A stretch of DNA of 64,000 nucleotides from JACZYA01 sp965247455 (GCA_965247455.1 CBDFHE010000018.1:620001-684000); one strand, 5' to 3'. Shown: positions 45,827 to 54,471, counted from the stretch's first letter. Notes: a model not told the origin generated them from the letters alone. Numbers and translations: made by a program.

Positions 45827-46783
45827 TTAGCGCGGCGGTCGGCCGGCACCTGAAGGTCGGCCACCACCAGCGCCGCTTGGACGGCCGCCACTACCAGCAC
45901 CGCTCGGACGGCCACCAATGCCCGTGGGTGCGCCGGTGGTGCCGCGGCGTCCCGTCATGATGCTAGCGGCACGCGAGCGCTGGAGGGCCTGGGTTGCCAT
46001 GTCCCGGCCGCGCACGGAGTTGTCCAGGGCGCGTTGAATGCCGGCCTGGGCTTCTTCGGGCACTGTGCCCAGCAGGTCTTCCAGTTTCGAGATGTGCCGA
46101 CTGGTGTTGTTATTCACACGGTCGAATACGCTGATGGCATCGGACTGTTCCACCTGACCATGTTCGATGGCGTTGTTGATGGTGCCCATGTTGGCGGTGA
46201 ACTGGTCAACGCTGCGGCCTGCGGTAGCGTTGTCGCCGCGCTTCTGGGCGCGTTCGGCCTGCTTGACGAGGGCGTTGTTCTTCCGCATGGCAGAGCGGGC
46301 TGAGGCGTCAGTGAGCATCCCGTTGGGAAGATCAACCTGACCGCGGGTGAGGACGGCTTGGGTGGCGGTGTCGTGGCCGTGGAGGGACGCCGCCAGAGCG
46401 TCTTGGACATGGGACCGGGCCTGCTCCGGGAGCTGGTCGCCTGCAAGCAAATCCTCCAGCACCTGCTTGTGCCGGAGCGTGGCTTCGTCCACTTTTGCGG
46501 CCACGTCCAGCATAGCGTGGTCGCTCATGTGGCTGGCGGAAAGGCCACGGTTCAGGCGGTTCATGTTCTCGGCGAAGTTGCTGGCATGTTCGGCGGCAGC
46601 ATCGCCGTCACCGCGACTGCTGGCCTTCTTAGTTTTCTTGAGGTCTTTCTCGCTCTGCTTGAGAAGTTTCTTGGCTTCTTTCTTGGTCAGCGATTGGGTG
46701 TTCTGCGCCAGGGCGGCGGGAGCGGTCCCGAGCGCCAAGGCCAGAGCCACTGTCGCTGTGCTCGCAAAAAGTCGTAGCCGCAT
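45827..46783 (-). CDS. Secreted helical protein with an internal duplication and Gly/Arg-rich tail
   Basis: 318 residues with a signal peptide (RLFASTATVALALALGTAPA). Two related helical modules follow: HKQVLEDLLAGDQLPEQARS...GHDTATQAV and HISKLEDLLGTVPEEAQAGI...GRDMATQAL, about 150 residues apart. The pattern is reminiscent of DUF5667-type repeats (inference). The C-terminal tail is GGRPSGAG repeated with arginines. Start chosen at the ATG before the signal peptide; the 13 residues upstream are not signal-like. Confidence 0.7.
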   Translation of the reverse strand: MRLRLFASTATVALALALGTAPAALAQNTQSLTKKEAKKLLKQSEKDLKKTKKASSRGDGDAAAEHASNFAENMNRLNRGLSASHMSDHAMLDVAAKVDEATLRHKQVLEDLLAGDQLPEQARSHVQDALAASLHGHDTATQAVLTRGQVDLPNGMLTDASARSAMRKNNALVKQAERAQKRGDNATAGRSVDQFTANMGTINNAIEHGQVEQSDAISVFDRVNNNTSRHISKLEDLLGTVPEEAQAGIQRALDNSVRGRDMATQALQRSRAASIMTGRRGTTGAPTGIGGRPSGAGSGGRPSGAGGGRPSGAGRPPR

Positions 46784-46926
46784 AGTTGACCTCGCAGTTT
46801 TAGAATTGCCCTCATTAAACATGGAAACTGATTGTCTCCCAAAGGTTGCACCGGGCGCAACAGGACTTTAGTCCTATGGTTGCCCTCAGCCGGGGGGGCG
46901 TATGGCTGTGCCGCCGAGGAAAACCC

Positions 46927-47919
46927 TCACGAACGCAAGGACTTGGCGGCTTCGACGATGACGCGCAGCTTGCCGATGGATTCGTCCACGCTGCGGGTCT
47001 TGAGGCCGCAGTCGGGGTCGAGCCAGACCTGCTCTTTGGGCAGGACGGTCAGGGCCTGCTCCACGCGCCGGCGCACGGTGGCCACGTCCTCGACCTCGTG
47101 GGAGTGCGAGTCGGCCACGCCGAAGCTGATGTCTTTGGTGAAGCGATGCTGGCGGAACAAGTCCAGCATGTCGAGCTCGCTGTTGGACATCTCCAGGTCA
47201 AAGTTGTCCACCGGGGCCTTGAGCATGTTGGGGTAGATGTGCTCGAAGGCGCCGTAGCAGGCGTGGGTGATGAAGTAGGCGGACAGACCCTGGGTGACAG
47301 CTTGCAGGCCTTCGATTAACACCGGCAACTCTTCCGGACGGACGGACATGGCGGGCTCGTCCACCTGAATGATTTTGCAGCCGGCTTCGATCAGGGCTTC
47401 GACCTCGCAGCGAATCACCCACGCCAGCGCCAGGCAGGTGGCGCGGCGGTCGGGGTAATGCTCGTTGAAAGACCAGTCCATGATGGTGTAGGGGCCGGTG
47501 AGCATGCCTTTGACCGGTTTTTGCGTGAGGTTCTGGGCGAACTTCCACCAGCCCACCGTCATGGGGCGGGTCCACTCGACCGCGCCGGTGATGATGGGCT
47601 TGCGGTAGTAGCGGTTGCCGTAGCTGCGCACCAGCCCGCCTTGCTCGAAGCCGGGCAGGTTTTCGGCGAAGTAGGCGACCATGTCGCCGCGGTACATCTC
47701 ACCGTCCACCAGCACGTCCAGGCCCAGCTCCTCCTGCTGTTCAATCCAGAAGGTGGTGGCGCGCTCTTCCAGCTTGTGCAGCTCGTCGGCGGTGATCTTG
47801 CGCTTCCGGAAGTCGCTGCGCCCTTGCAGCAAGTAGTCCGGCTTGGGGAAGCTGCCCACCGAGGTAACCGGGAAGAGCGGCAGGTCGAGTCCGAGCTGTT
47901 GGAGTTTTTCTCTGCTCAT
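46927..47919 (-). CDS. Cobalamin-independent methionine synthase-like protein (MetE C-terminal domain homologue), zinc site intact
   Basis: 330 residues, matching only the catalytic C-terminal half of the 750-residue MetE. The zinc ligands are present: THACYG (His and Cys), EMSNSE (Glu) and DPDCGLKTR (Cys). GSFPKP at the N-terminus and IQVDEPAMS are also typical. Stand-alone core-MetE proteins may use a methylcorrinoid or unknown methyl donor instead of methyl-tetrahydrofolate polyglutamate. The paralogue upstream ends 4 bp before its start. Confidence 0.85.
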   Translation of the reverse strand: MSREKLQQLGLDLPLFPVTSVGSFPKPDYLLQGRSDFRKRKITADELHKLEERATTFWIEQQEELGLDVLVDGEMYRGDMVAYFAENLPGFEQGGLVRSYGNRYYRKPIITGAVEWTRPMTVGWWKFAQNLTQKPVKGMLTGPYTIMDWSFNEHYPDRRATCLALAWVIRCEVEALIEAGCKIIQVDEPAMSVRPEELPVLIEGLQAVTQGLSAYFITHACYGAFEHIYPNMLKAPVDNFDLEMSNSELDMLDLFRQHRFTKDISFGVADSHSHEVEDVATVRRRVEQALTVLPKEQVWLDPDCGLKTRSVDESIGKLRVIVEAAKSLRS

Positions 47920-47923
47920 TGCG

Positions 47924-48910
47924 TCACTTACTTCCTTTCAAATGCGCGCGCACCTGCTGGAGGAGCTTCAACTTGGCGGCGGCGCGGTCGCGGGGCAAAT
48001 ACTCCAGGCCACAGGAAGGTTGCAGGTGGCAGAACTCGCCTTTGACTCGCAGCAGGATGCGATCAGTCAGGTGCGCCAGTTTGGCGGCGTCTTCCAGGCG
48101 GGTGTTGCGGCCGTCCACCAAGCCCAGTGCAAGAGGTTTCTGCGCGCCCAGGGCCACCACGCGCTCGGCCAGCTTGGGGTTGTAGGTGAAGTCGAGGGCG
48201 AGCATGTCGATGGGAAGCTCCTGCAAGCGCTCGTAGAGCGGTTGGGGGTCGCCAAAATAGACCGCCAGTGAAAGCGTGGCTTTGCCCTTGTGTCTGCTGA
48301 GGAACTGAACCGCGCGCTGCAAGATGGAGAAGTCCGGTCGGTGTTTCAGGATGGCCGGCTCGTCCAGTTGGATGATTTGGCAGCCGCGCTCGGCCAGCGC
48401 GGCGATTTCTTTGGCCAGAACTTCGGCGTAGGCGTGGGTGAGCGGCCCGATCTGTTTATAGGGGGCGTGCTCGGCGATGGTGTGCCGCGCCAGGGTGTAG
48501 GGGCCGGTCAGAACCGCCTTCACCGGTTTTTGGGTGGCGGTGGTAGCGAACTCGAACTCGGGCACGGTCAGGCCGTTCTTCGCCTGGATGGCTGCCTTGG
48601 CGACCGGCTGGCGGAAGTAGGAGTTGGTATCGAAGAAGCGCAGCAGGCCGGAGATTTCAATCCCGTCCATCTTGCCCGCTAGGTGGGAGATGGGGTCGTA
48701 CCAGCGAATCAGGCCGTCGGTGAGGACGTCGAGCCCGGCTTCTTCCTGCTCTTTGATGGCGGCGTGTACCAGGGCGTTCTGGGCTGCGTGCAGGGTCTCG
48801 TCGTTGGCTTCCTTGCGCTCCCAGGCGGCGATGGTACGGCGGAGCTGCTGGAGCTCGCGCGTTCCGCCGATGCGGGGGTAGCTGCTGTGATTGGCCAGGA
48901 GAAGCTTCAT
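47924..48910 (-). CDS. MetE-like paralogue lacking most zinc ligands
   Basis: 328 residues, related along its whole length to the downstream gene product (ANHSSYPRIGG; KAVLTGPYTLARHTIAEHAP; IIQLDEPAILKHRPDF). The zinc motif HAC is replaced (SLAVYFG) and the Glu position by Asp or Thr; only the final Cys in QPSCGLEYLPR remains. It is probably not a methionine synthase alone and may be a partner or substrate-binding subunit. It lies 9 bp downstream of mqnD and 4 bp upstream of its paralogue. Confidence 0.8.
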   Translation of the reverse strand: MKLLLANHSSYPRIGGTRELQQLRRTIAAWERKEANDETLHAAQNALVHAAIKEQEEAGLDVLTDGLIRWYDPISHLAGKMDGIEISGLLRFFDTNSYFRQPVAKAAIQAKNGLTVPEFEFATTATQKPVKAVLTGPYTLARHTIAEHAPYKQIGPLTHAYAEVLAKEIAALAERGCQIIQLDEPAILKHRPDFSILQRAVQFLSRHKGKATLSLAVYFGDPQPLYERLQELPIDMLALDFTYNPKLAERVVALGAQKPLALGLVDGRNTRLEDAAKLAHLTDRILLRVKGEFCHLQPSCGLEYLPRDRAAAKLKLLQQVRAHLKGSK

Positions 48911-48919
48911 CTAACTATT

Positions 48920-49753
48920 TTACTCTATTATTTCGATTTTGGCTGGTTCGGGGATGAGCTGCGCTTGGTGGGCGCGGTCGAGCAGGAGTTGGATGGAGCG
49001 CCGGCCGTCCGGGCCGCAGTCGAGCGTCCAGCGGTTGACGTACATGCCGACGAACTTGTCGCCCAATTCAGGGGAAAGCCCGCGGCCGTATTGCAGGGCG
49101 TGGGCCAGGGCTTCGGGGCGGTGGTCGAGCGCGTAGCGGATGCTGCGCTCGAGCACGGCGGCGATGCGGCCGACCAACTCCGGCTCCAGGTCGCGGCGGA
49201 TGGCGTTGCCGCCCAGCGGCACCGGCAGGCCGGTCTGCTGCTTCCACCACTCGCCCAAGTCCACCACTTTGTGCAAGCCGGCGCCGGCGTAGGTCAACTG
49301 GCCTTCGTGGATGAGCAGGCCGGCTTCGGCTTCGCCGGCAGTGACGGCGGTGGGGATGCGGTCGAACTGCATGGTGGTGGTCTCGACTTCTGGAGCGAAG
49401 AGTTTGAGCAGCAGGTAGGCGCTGGTCAGGGTTCCGGGAACGGCCACGCGCTTCTTGCCGAGGTCGGTGGCGGCGAGCGGCGCGCGCGCGACCAGCAGCG
49501 GCCCGTAGCCATCGCCGAAGCTGGCGCCGCAGCGGAGCAGCCGGTAGCGGTCGCGCAGGTAGGGGTAAGCATGGAAGCTGATGGCGGTTACGTCGTAGGT
49601 GGAGCGCAGGGCTTTCTGGTTCAGGGTTTCGATGTCGGCGAGGACGTGCTGGAAGCGCAGGCCGTCCGCGTCAATGCGCTCCTGTGCCAGCGCGTAGAAC
49701 ATGAAGGCGTCGTCGGGGTCGGGGCTGTGCGCGAGCGTGAGTTCAGTCGGCAT
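48920..49753 (-). CDS. mqnD: 1,4-dihydroxy-6-naphthoate synthase (futalosine menaquinone pathway)
   Basis: 277 residues, periplasmic-binding-protein-like fold. The N-terminal LTLAHSPDPDDAFMFYALAQ is a clear MqnD signature, with CGASFGDGYGPLLVARAPL and VPGTLTSAYLLLKLF. It converts cyclic dehypoxanthine futalosine to 1,4-dihydroxy-6-naphthoate. The start ATG 49753 gives the standard N-terminus. It heads a three-gene operon with the two MetE-like genes. Confidence 0.92.
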   Translation of the reverse strand: MPTELTLAHSPDPDDAFMFYALAQERIDADGLRFQHVLADIETLNQKALRSTYDVTAISFHAYPYLRDRYRLLRCGASFGDGYGPLLVARAPLAATDLGKKRVAVPGTLTSAYLLLKLFAPEVETTTMQFDRIPTAVTAGEAEAGLLIHEGQLTYAGAGLHKVVDLGEWWKQQTGLPVPLGGNAIRRDLEPELVGRIAAVLERSIRYALDHRPEALAHALQYGRGLSPELGDKFVGMYVNRWTLDCGPDGRRSIQLLLDRAHQAQLIPEPAKIEIIE

Positions 49754-49821
49754 GCAAGTCCTTACCGAAACGGGAAACGCTACCACGGCAACCGCGGGGC
49801 CGCAAGCACGGGACTCGCAGG

Positions 49822-49949
49822 GTATTGTCTTAATTTCACACCGAGCCTCCAGGCCCCTGCCTGGGGGAAGCGAAAATCCCTGCGGCGGGGGCCGCAGGGC
49901 TCGGTGTGATTTGGGCCGAGTTCCGAATCGCTCAAATTAAGACACTACC
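49822..49949 (-). repeat. GTAGTG-type element, family A copy 3 (inverted)
   Basis: Reverse-complement copy of 6941-7067 with both ends, flanked by GTATTGTCTTAATTT and ATTAAGACACTAC. Confidence 0.85.
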
Positions 49950-49986
49950 ACTCGCCGGGAAGGCCAAAGCGTTTTTACCGCAGAGA

Positions 49987-50005
49987 CCTGCCTGCCGCAG
50001 GCAGG
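49987..50005 (+). repeat. 19-bp dispersed palindrome in a CGCAGAGA-type repeat
   Basis: CCTGCCTGCCGCAGGCAGG separates GCAGAGA and CGCAGAGAGCACCGAG. The same target words recur at 55689-55740. Confidence 0.8.
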
Positions 50006-50038
50006 CGCAGAGAGCACCGAGTGCACAATGAAATAACT

Positions 50039-50488
50039 CTAGTCGGTCGGCACCTCGGTCATGAGGTCGTCCCAGTGGCGGAGGGTGATTTCCCAGCGGC
50101 GCTGTTCGTCTTTGCGGTGCGCATCCCAGTCGGGGAAGAGGCGACGCTCGACGGCCTCTTCGTGGGCGCGGTCGCCCAGGGCGGCGAAGTCGCGGAAGCG
50201 CAGGATGACTTTGAAGTGCCACTCCGGGCCGCCCTGGTGGAGCGCGGGCCTCAGGATAGTGATTTGCAGGATGCGGCCTTCGCGCTGCATCTCTTTCAGG
50301 ATAGGGAGGTGCTGGGTGGTGTAGCGGTGCAGCCACTCGTCGGTTTTGCCGGGAGCGATCTTGTAGTGGCTCTCGATCAGCGGTTGCAGGGTTTCCTCAT
50401 CCGGCGTGGCTTCGGCCACAGCGCTCGAAGCCAGAGCGGCAAGTAACACCGATGCCGCAAGGGCGAAGCGAATCGTTCTTAGCTGCAT
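50039..50488 (-). CDS. Secreted protein, unknown function
   Basis: 149 residues with a signal peptide (ALAASVLLAALASSAVAEA). The mature part (HYKIAPGKTDEWLHRYTTQH; FKVILRFRDFAALGD; WEITLRHWDDLMTEVP) has an alpha/beta alternation that could be a dimeric alpha-beta barrel, but no family is recognised. It stands alone between repeats. Confidence 0.72.
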   Translation of the reverse strand: MQLRTIRFALAASVLLAALASSAVAEATPDEETLQPLIESHYKIAPGKTDEWLHRYTTQHLPILKEMQREGRILQITILRPALHQGGPEWHFKVILRFRDFAALGDRAHEEAVERRLFPDWDAHRKDEQRRWEITLRHWDDLMTEVPTD

Positions 50489-50753
50489 TCTTTTACCCTC
50501 CTACATCCATCAATTGGGAACACTGATTGTATAGGTCAGGAGCCCACTCTGGGAAGTTCATGCCTGCCTACCGCAGGCAGGCCTGCCCGTCCCTGCCTGC
50601 GGTAGGCAGGCGCAGGCGAGCGGCGGATGCGCTCTAGGCGGAGACGGAGAGCGCGGCGGCGGGAAATAGTTTGACTGCACGGCGGGATGGGAAATAAACT
50701 CGCGCGAAGGGGCGACCGGAATGGCTTCAGGCGGAGCTTAGCAGGAGGCTGAA
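50489..50753. other. Intergenic stretch with two 19-bp palindromes
   Basis: The 19-mers lie at 50563-50581 (CCTGCCTACCGCAGGCAGG) and 50592-50610 (its reverse complement), 10 bp apart. No gene is seen. Confidence 0.75.
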
Positions 50754-51368
50754 ATGCGGACAACAAAACACTTGCTTGTGGCGGCGCTGGCCGCGTGCTT
50801 GGCGGGCTCCACTGTGGCTTCACCCCCTGTCGAAATTTTGTACGTCGTCTCCTTACGTCCTCTCTTGACCGAACAGGAGGCGGCGTTCGAACCGGGCTTG
50901 TTGGGGACGTGGGTGGATGCGGATGCCGAGGTCACAATGACGTTTGAACGGTTGGGGGAGAACGGCTACCAGTGGACCGTAACTGAGTTTACCGCCCCGG
51001 GGCAGGAAGAAGAGGCAAGCCAATTGCGGGCCCGTTTAGTACACCTGGGGAAGGCCTTGTTCTTGGATGTGTATCCGACCGACCTCGGAACCCTGCCGGA
51101 GCGTATATCATACCTCCACCTAGTCTCGGCACATATCTTCTGGCAGATCAGGATTGAGAACGATTCTTTGCAAATGGCCCTGCTGGACGCGGACTGGCTT
51201 GCCAACAGGATCGAAGAGGGAGAAATCGACATTGCGCACGTAGAACTCTGGGACCACTTTGTGCTGACGGCCCCCACCGAAAAACTGCAGTCCCTTCTTT
51301 CGAAGTATGCCGACGAGGAGAAGGCTTTTCCATTTTCCCTTACATTTCGACGGACGTCGCCAGACTGA
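50754..51368 (+). CDS. Secreted protein, unknown function
   Basis: 204 residues with a signal peptide (KHLLVAALAACLAGSTVASP). The mature region is acidic, with LGTWVDADAEVTMTFERLGE and FLDVYPTDLG; this suggests a lipocalin-like or DUF-type beta barrel. A GGAGG-type RBS (AGGAGGCTGAA) precedes the ATG. Base composition is slightly more AT-rich than the neighbours. Confidence 0.7.
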   Translation: MRTTKHLLVAALAACLAGSTVASPPVEILYVVSLRPLLTEQEAAFEPGLLGTWVDADAEVTMTFERLGENGYQWTVTEFTAPGQEEEASQLRARLVHLGKALFLDVYPTDLGTLPERISYLHLVSAHIFWQIRIENDSLQMALLDADWLANRIEEGEIDIAHVELWDHFVLTAPTEKLQSLLSKYADEEKAFPFSLTFRRTSPD

Positions 51369-51413
51369 GCAATAAACCCGCCCGCAGGCGAGTCAACGCC
51401 AAGAATGGGGCGG

Positions 51414-51552
51414 GTAGTCAGTCAGTTTCACAATGTTGATTTGCCGCTGAGCCCGGCGGCACCTGCCGCCGGGCGGAGAAGCGGCACGAACGCCCTGTGG
51501 CAGGTGCCACAGGGCTCGGCGTGAGTTTCCCATTTTCAAAAAGTCCCACTAC
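51414..51552 (+). repeat. GTAGTG-type element, family B copy 2 (no 19-mer)
   Basis: Empty-site version of 37339-37497: after GCCCGGCGG it continues directly with CACCTGCCGCC. Confidence 0.85.
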
Positions 51553-51571
51553 CTGTGGGGTGGAGCGGGGG

Positions 51572-51979
51572 TTACTGCACGGTTTCGTCCTGGGTGCGGG
51601 GGAGGGGAGAGGCGTGGTGGTGCACCATGAGCCAGGTGCCCTTGTGCTCGACGAAGAGGTTGGTGGCCTGTACCCAGGCGGTGGAGAAGCCGCTCTCGAA
51701 GGTGGAGGTCACCTGCTCCACGTCCACCACCCAGGCCATGCTGCCGTCCACCTGCACCTGGACGTCGCTGACGATAACCTGCATGCGCTGGGTGTTGGCG
51801 AAGATGCGCTTCCAACTCTCGCGGACTTCCTCCCAGCCTTCCAGCAGCTCCCAGCCGGGATGCACGCACTTGACCCAGTCGGCGTGCAGCCAGACCGCTT
51901 CCATTCCCTCCAGGTCGAGGCTGTCCATGGCGGTGTAGAACCGCCGGTTGGCGGCCCGGACTTTCTCTTCCGGTTTCAC
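51572..51979 (-). CDS. SnoaL/NTF2-like (DUF4440-type) protein
   Basis: 135 residues with the pattern of calcium/calmodulin kinase association-domain-like NTF2 folds: RRFYTAMDSLDLEGMEAVWL, PGWELLEGWEEVRESWKRIF and VQATNLFVEHKGTWLMVHHHAS. Such proteins bind small ligands or act as isomerases; the substrate here is unknown. bioY is encoded 33 bp upstream on the same strand. Confidence 0.85.
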   Translation of the reverse strand: MKPEEKVRAANRRFYTAMDSLDLEGMEAVWLHADWVKCVHPGWELLEGWEEVRESWKRIFANTQRMQVIVSDVQVQVDGSMAWVVDVEQVTSTFESGFSTAWVQATNLFVEHKGTWLMVHHHASPLPRTQDETVQ

Positions 51980-52012
51980 GGGCGGTTGGGCCGGGGACGG
52001 CTTCGGTTAGCG

Positions 52013-52603
52013 CTAGCGCGCGGGACGCCGCTGTTCCAGCGCCCACCAGGACGCCGGCAGGCACGCGCCCACCAACACCACTTTCAGCAAATCTCCCGGC
52101 AGGAACGGCAGCAGCCCCTGCGCGACGGCTTGCGGCCAAGTCAACTGCGCCCACACCTTCAGCCAACCGACGCCGCCGGCAAAGATGGCCGCTTCGGCGG
52201 CCAGCACCGCCAGTAGCCAGGCGCGGCGCGGCAACCGTTCGGTCAGCCAGCCCAGCAGGAAGGCCGCCACTGGGTAGGCCAGCAGGTAACCCGCGGTCGG
52301 GCCGGCAAAGCGGGCCAGGCCGGGCAATCCGCCCGGTGCAAAGACCGGCAGGCCGACCGCCCCTTGGGCCAAGTAGAGCAACAAGGCGGCGGCGGCGCGG
52401 CGGGCTCCAAAGGTGGCGCCCACCAGCAGCAGGGCAAACGTCTGGCCGGTGACGGGCACCGGGCTGAACGGCAGGTAGAAGCTGATCTGCGCACAGAGCG
52501 CCACCAGGAGGCTGCCGGAAACAACCAGCAGAATGTTTTGGACCAAGGTGGCGCGCGGGAGCAGGACATCCATCAAGCTGAGAGTGGAGGTACGGGCAAT
52601 CAT
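52013..52603 (-). CDS. bioY: Biotin transporter BioY (ECF substrate-binding subunit)
   Basis: 196 residues with about six membrane helices. The signatures LPFSPVPVTGQTFALLLVGA, LYLAQGAVGLPVFA and GPTAGYLLAYPVAAFLLGWL are typical of BioY. No ECF A-component is nearby; BioY can act alone or with a shared module. No BirA-type operator is obvious upstream. Confidence 0.93.
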   Translation of the reverse strand: MIARTSTLSLMDVLLPRATLVQNILLVVSGSLLVALCAQISFYLPFSPVPVTGQTFALLLVGATFGARRAAAALLLYLAQGAVGLPVFAPGGLPGLARFAGPTAGYLLAYPVAAFLLGWLTERLPRRAWLLAVLAAEAAIFAGGVGWLKVWAQLTWPQAVAQGLLPFLPGDLLKVVLVGACLPASWWALEQRRPAR

Positions 52604-52762
52604 GGGAATCGGCTTACTTGTTTAGCTCCTGCGTACGTTTACTTCCTTTCCGTGAAAGAAACCGTATTCTACAACAGGCGCGGCGGCCTGCCAGGGAAAA
52701 ATTCAGTAGAGGGTGGCGCAGACATTCCTGTCTGCGCAGTGCGAGAGAGGCAGACAAGAATG

Positions 52763-52800
52763 CCTGCCTACCCTGCCTGCGGCAGACAGGCGCAGGCAGG
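52763..52800 (+). repeat. 19-mer inserted within another 19-mer (38 bp)
   Basis: The inner unit 52772-52790 is CCTGCCTGCGGCAGACAGG. Removing it rejoins CCTGCCTAC and CGCAGGCAGG into the standard 19-mer. Confidence 0.85.
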
Positions 52801-52994
52801 TCTGCCCCACCAATTCTTGAGCGAGTCTGCCAGCGGCTGGGGCTCGTCCTGAAGGCTCGCCCTGAAGGGCCGCTGGGCTGGACATGTTTCGGTGGGCTGG
52901 ACGTGACCTGCTGGGTTGGATGGCTTCAGAAGGGCGAACATCACTCCGCTTTGGCAGTTCGACTCAGGCACTTTTCTCTGCGTCCAACCCGGTG

Positions 52995-53018
52995 ACTTGT
53001 CCTGAGCACAGCCGAAGG
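52995..53018 (-). repeat. 24-bp dispersed unit (inverted)
   Basis: Reverse complement of CCTTCGGCTGTGCTCAGGAC plus AAGT, inserted in a family C hairpin at the same position as in 60951-60974. Confidence 0.75.
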
Positions 53019-53144
53019 GCCCCTGCCACCGGGGCAAGCTGACGGGAGCCGCGGGTGCCGAGCACCTCTTCCGGACGGGTGGTGGGGTGGAGAGGCGCAT
53101 GGCTGCAAAAGCGCGTGCTAGAATGGCGAGTTCTTGGAGCGGCG

Positions 53145-53885
53145 ATGAGACTCGGACAGTACAGGGTGAGCGCCGGGGTGGCGCTGCTGGTTCTGGCGCT
53201 GGCGAGTTGCGGCGGGTCGGCCAGTCAGGAGGAGATGGAACGCCTGCAGCAGGAAGTGGAGCGCCTGCGGGCGAAGGTGGAACAGGGGGGCGGAGAGAAT
53301 GACGCCGCGTCCGCGCCGCCGGCCATCCTGGCCTTGTTCGAGCAGGACGCCACCCGGAGCACATTGGCCGGCTTGCAGCCGGGCGATACGCTGGCACAGG
53401 CGCGCGAACGCTTTGGCCTGGAAACCCGCTCCCGCTCCTGGACCAGCGATGGGCGGCCGGTTTTCCAGTACGAGTGGGAACGGGAGGCCGGGGTGGTTCT
53501 CCGCCTCAACGCCGACGGCGGCGGAAGGCTGGAGAAGGTGGGAGTGGCGCTGGACGGAACACAGGCGCTGGACATCCCCACCCTGGCCGGGCTGCGCCTG
53601 GGGCAGGAAACTTTTGCCAGCGTGCGGGAAAAGTTCGGCGCCACGCTGGAGACCGACCTGCAATTGTGGGGCGCGCAGGGTCTCTACACCGTGGCGCAGC
53701 GAACGCCGCTGGCAGGCGCCGCCAACCGGCGGCTGGAGTTCGTGTACCAGATGCCGGAGGGGCTGAGCCGGGCGCAACTGGAGCAAATCGGCCTCGAAGT
53801 GCAGCGCAATCGCAACCCCGCCGTGTTGGAGCCGCACTTGCGCGACCGCACGCCCTTCCAGGTGGCGCTGGAAGCCATCCGCTAG
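53145..53885 (+). CDS. Lipoprotein with N-terminal coiled coil, unknown function
   Basis: 246 residues with a lipoprotein signal (VALLVLALASCGG; lipobox LASC) and a short coiled coil (SQEEMERLQQEVERLRAKVE). Two related beta-type stretches follow: LAGLQPGDTLAQARERFGLE and LAGLRLGQETFASVREKFGA, each like a SmpA/OmlA-type or DUF-type repeat. The ATG at 53145 is preceded by GGAG; the frame is open further upstream but without a signal. Confidence 0.75.
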   Translation: MRLGQYRVSAGVALLVLALASCGGSASQEEMERLQQEVERLRAKVEQGGGENDAASAPPAILALFEQDATRSTLAGLQPGDTLAQARERFGLETRSRSWTSDGRPVFQYEWEREAGVVLRLNADGGGRLEKVGVALDGTQALDIPTLAGLRLGQETFASVREKFGATLETDLQLWGAQGLYTVAQRTPLAGAANRRLEFVYQMPEGLSRAQLEQIGLEVQRNRNPAVLEPHLRDRTPFQVALEAIR

Positions 53886-53962
53886 CCCGCCGGATTCGTC
53901 ACAGAGACACGGAGGCACAGAGTATTTCAGGTTAGCAAGGTGCTGACGAACTCGCCGCGCTT

Positions 53963-54058
53963 GTCATTCTGAGGAGTCCGCCCCAGGCGGACGACGAAGA
54001 ATCTCGTAACTCGCTGCTTCCTCCAGAAGCGAGATTCTTCGCTTCGCTCAGGATGACA
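53963..54058. repeat. Tight inverted pair of GTCAT-type arms
   Basis: GTCATTCTGAGG... and its inverted partner ending CTCAGGATGAC are separated by a 23-base spacer. The arms match those flanking the GIY-YIG gene. The left arm holds a CCGCCCCAGGCGG palindrome. Confidence 0.8.
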
Positions 54059-54084
54059 CCACAAGAATCTTTTTTAGCACTTTG

Positions 54085-54471
54085 TTAGCTTGCGGGCGCG
54101 GGCTGTGCGCCGGGTGCGAACTGGCGCAGGAGTTGCGGCAGGGTGGCGGTGAACTGGGAGCGCGGCAGGATTTGGTCGCAGCCGGCCTCCTGCGCGGCGC
54201 GCTGCAACTCCACCTGCACGTGGGAGAAGAAAGCGACCACGGGGATTTCCGTCAGCTCGGCGTCGCTTTTGAGTTGGCGAATCAGCTCGACCGCGTTTCC
54301 CGAAGTGGTGTTCAGATCGAAGATAATCAGCGCGGGCTTCTGCCGGCGCAAGTCGTCGAGGTGAAAGGCGGCCGCGCGCACGGTCGCGAGCTGCGCGCCC
54401 ACCAGCCGCGCGGTCTCCTGGAGTTTGGACACAAAGAAAAGATCGTCAACGACGGTGACAATGTTAGGCAT
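54085..54471 (-). CDS. Receiver-domain-only protein (degenerate response regulator)
   Basis: 128 residues of the CheY fold: MPNIVTVVDDLFFVSKLQET at the N-terminus and LIIFDLNTTSGN with the possible phospho-acceptor Asp at 52. The invariant Lys is missing (DQILPRSQF instead of a K-P/F motif), so phosphorylation signalling may be altered. Start ATG 54471 begins the domain; there is an open frame upstream but it reads through the next gene's region. No output domain. Confidence 0.8.
   Translation of the reverse strand: MPNIVTVVDDLFFVSKLQETARLVGAQLATVRAAAFHLDDLRRQKPALIIFDLNTTSGNAVELIRQLKSDAELTEIPVVAFFSHVQVELQRAAQEAGCDQILPRSQFTATLPQLLRQFAPGAQPAPAS

Larger units (their letters stand above)
52604..53144. 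other. Repeat-rich intergenic region
   Basis: It holds a 38-bp double unit at 52763-52800, a family C arm at 52981-53034 with the 24-mer at 52995-53018, and a GCGGGTGCCGAGCACCTCTT fragment near 53050. The RBS of the next gene (GGAG) lies near 53136. No gene is supported. Confidence 0.75.

Noticed and set aside
52604..52690. BirA operator upstream of bioY
   Set aside because: No inverted TTGTAAAC-like half-sites with the usual spacing.
53963..54006. A further 19-mer in the left GTCAT arm (CCGCCCCAGGCGG palindrome)
   Set aside because: The extra length is 16 rather than 19 bases against the 28-nt arm, so it was not counted with the 19-bp set.
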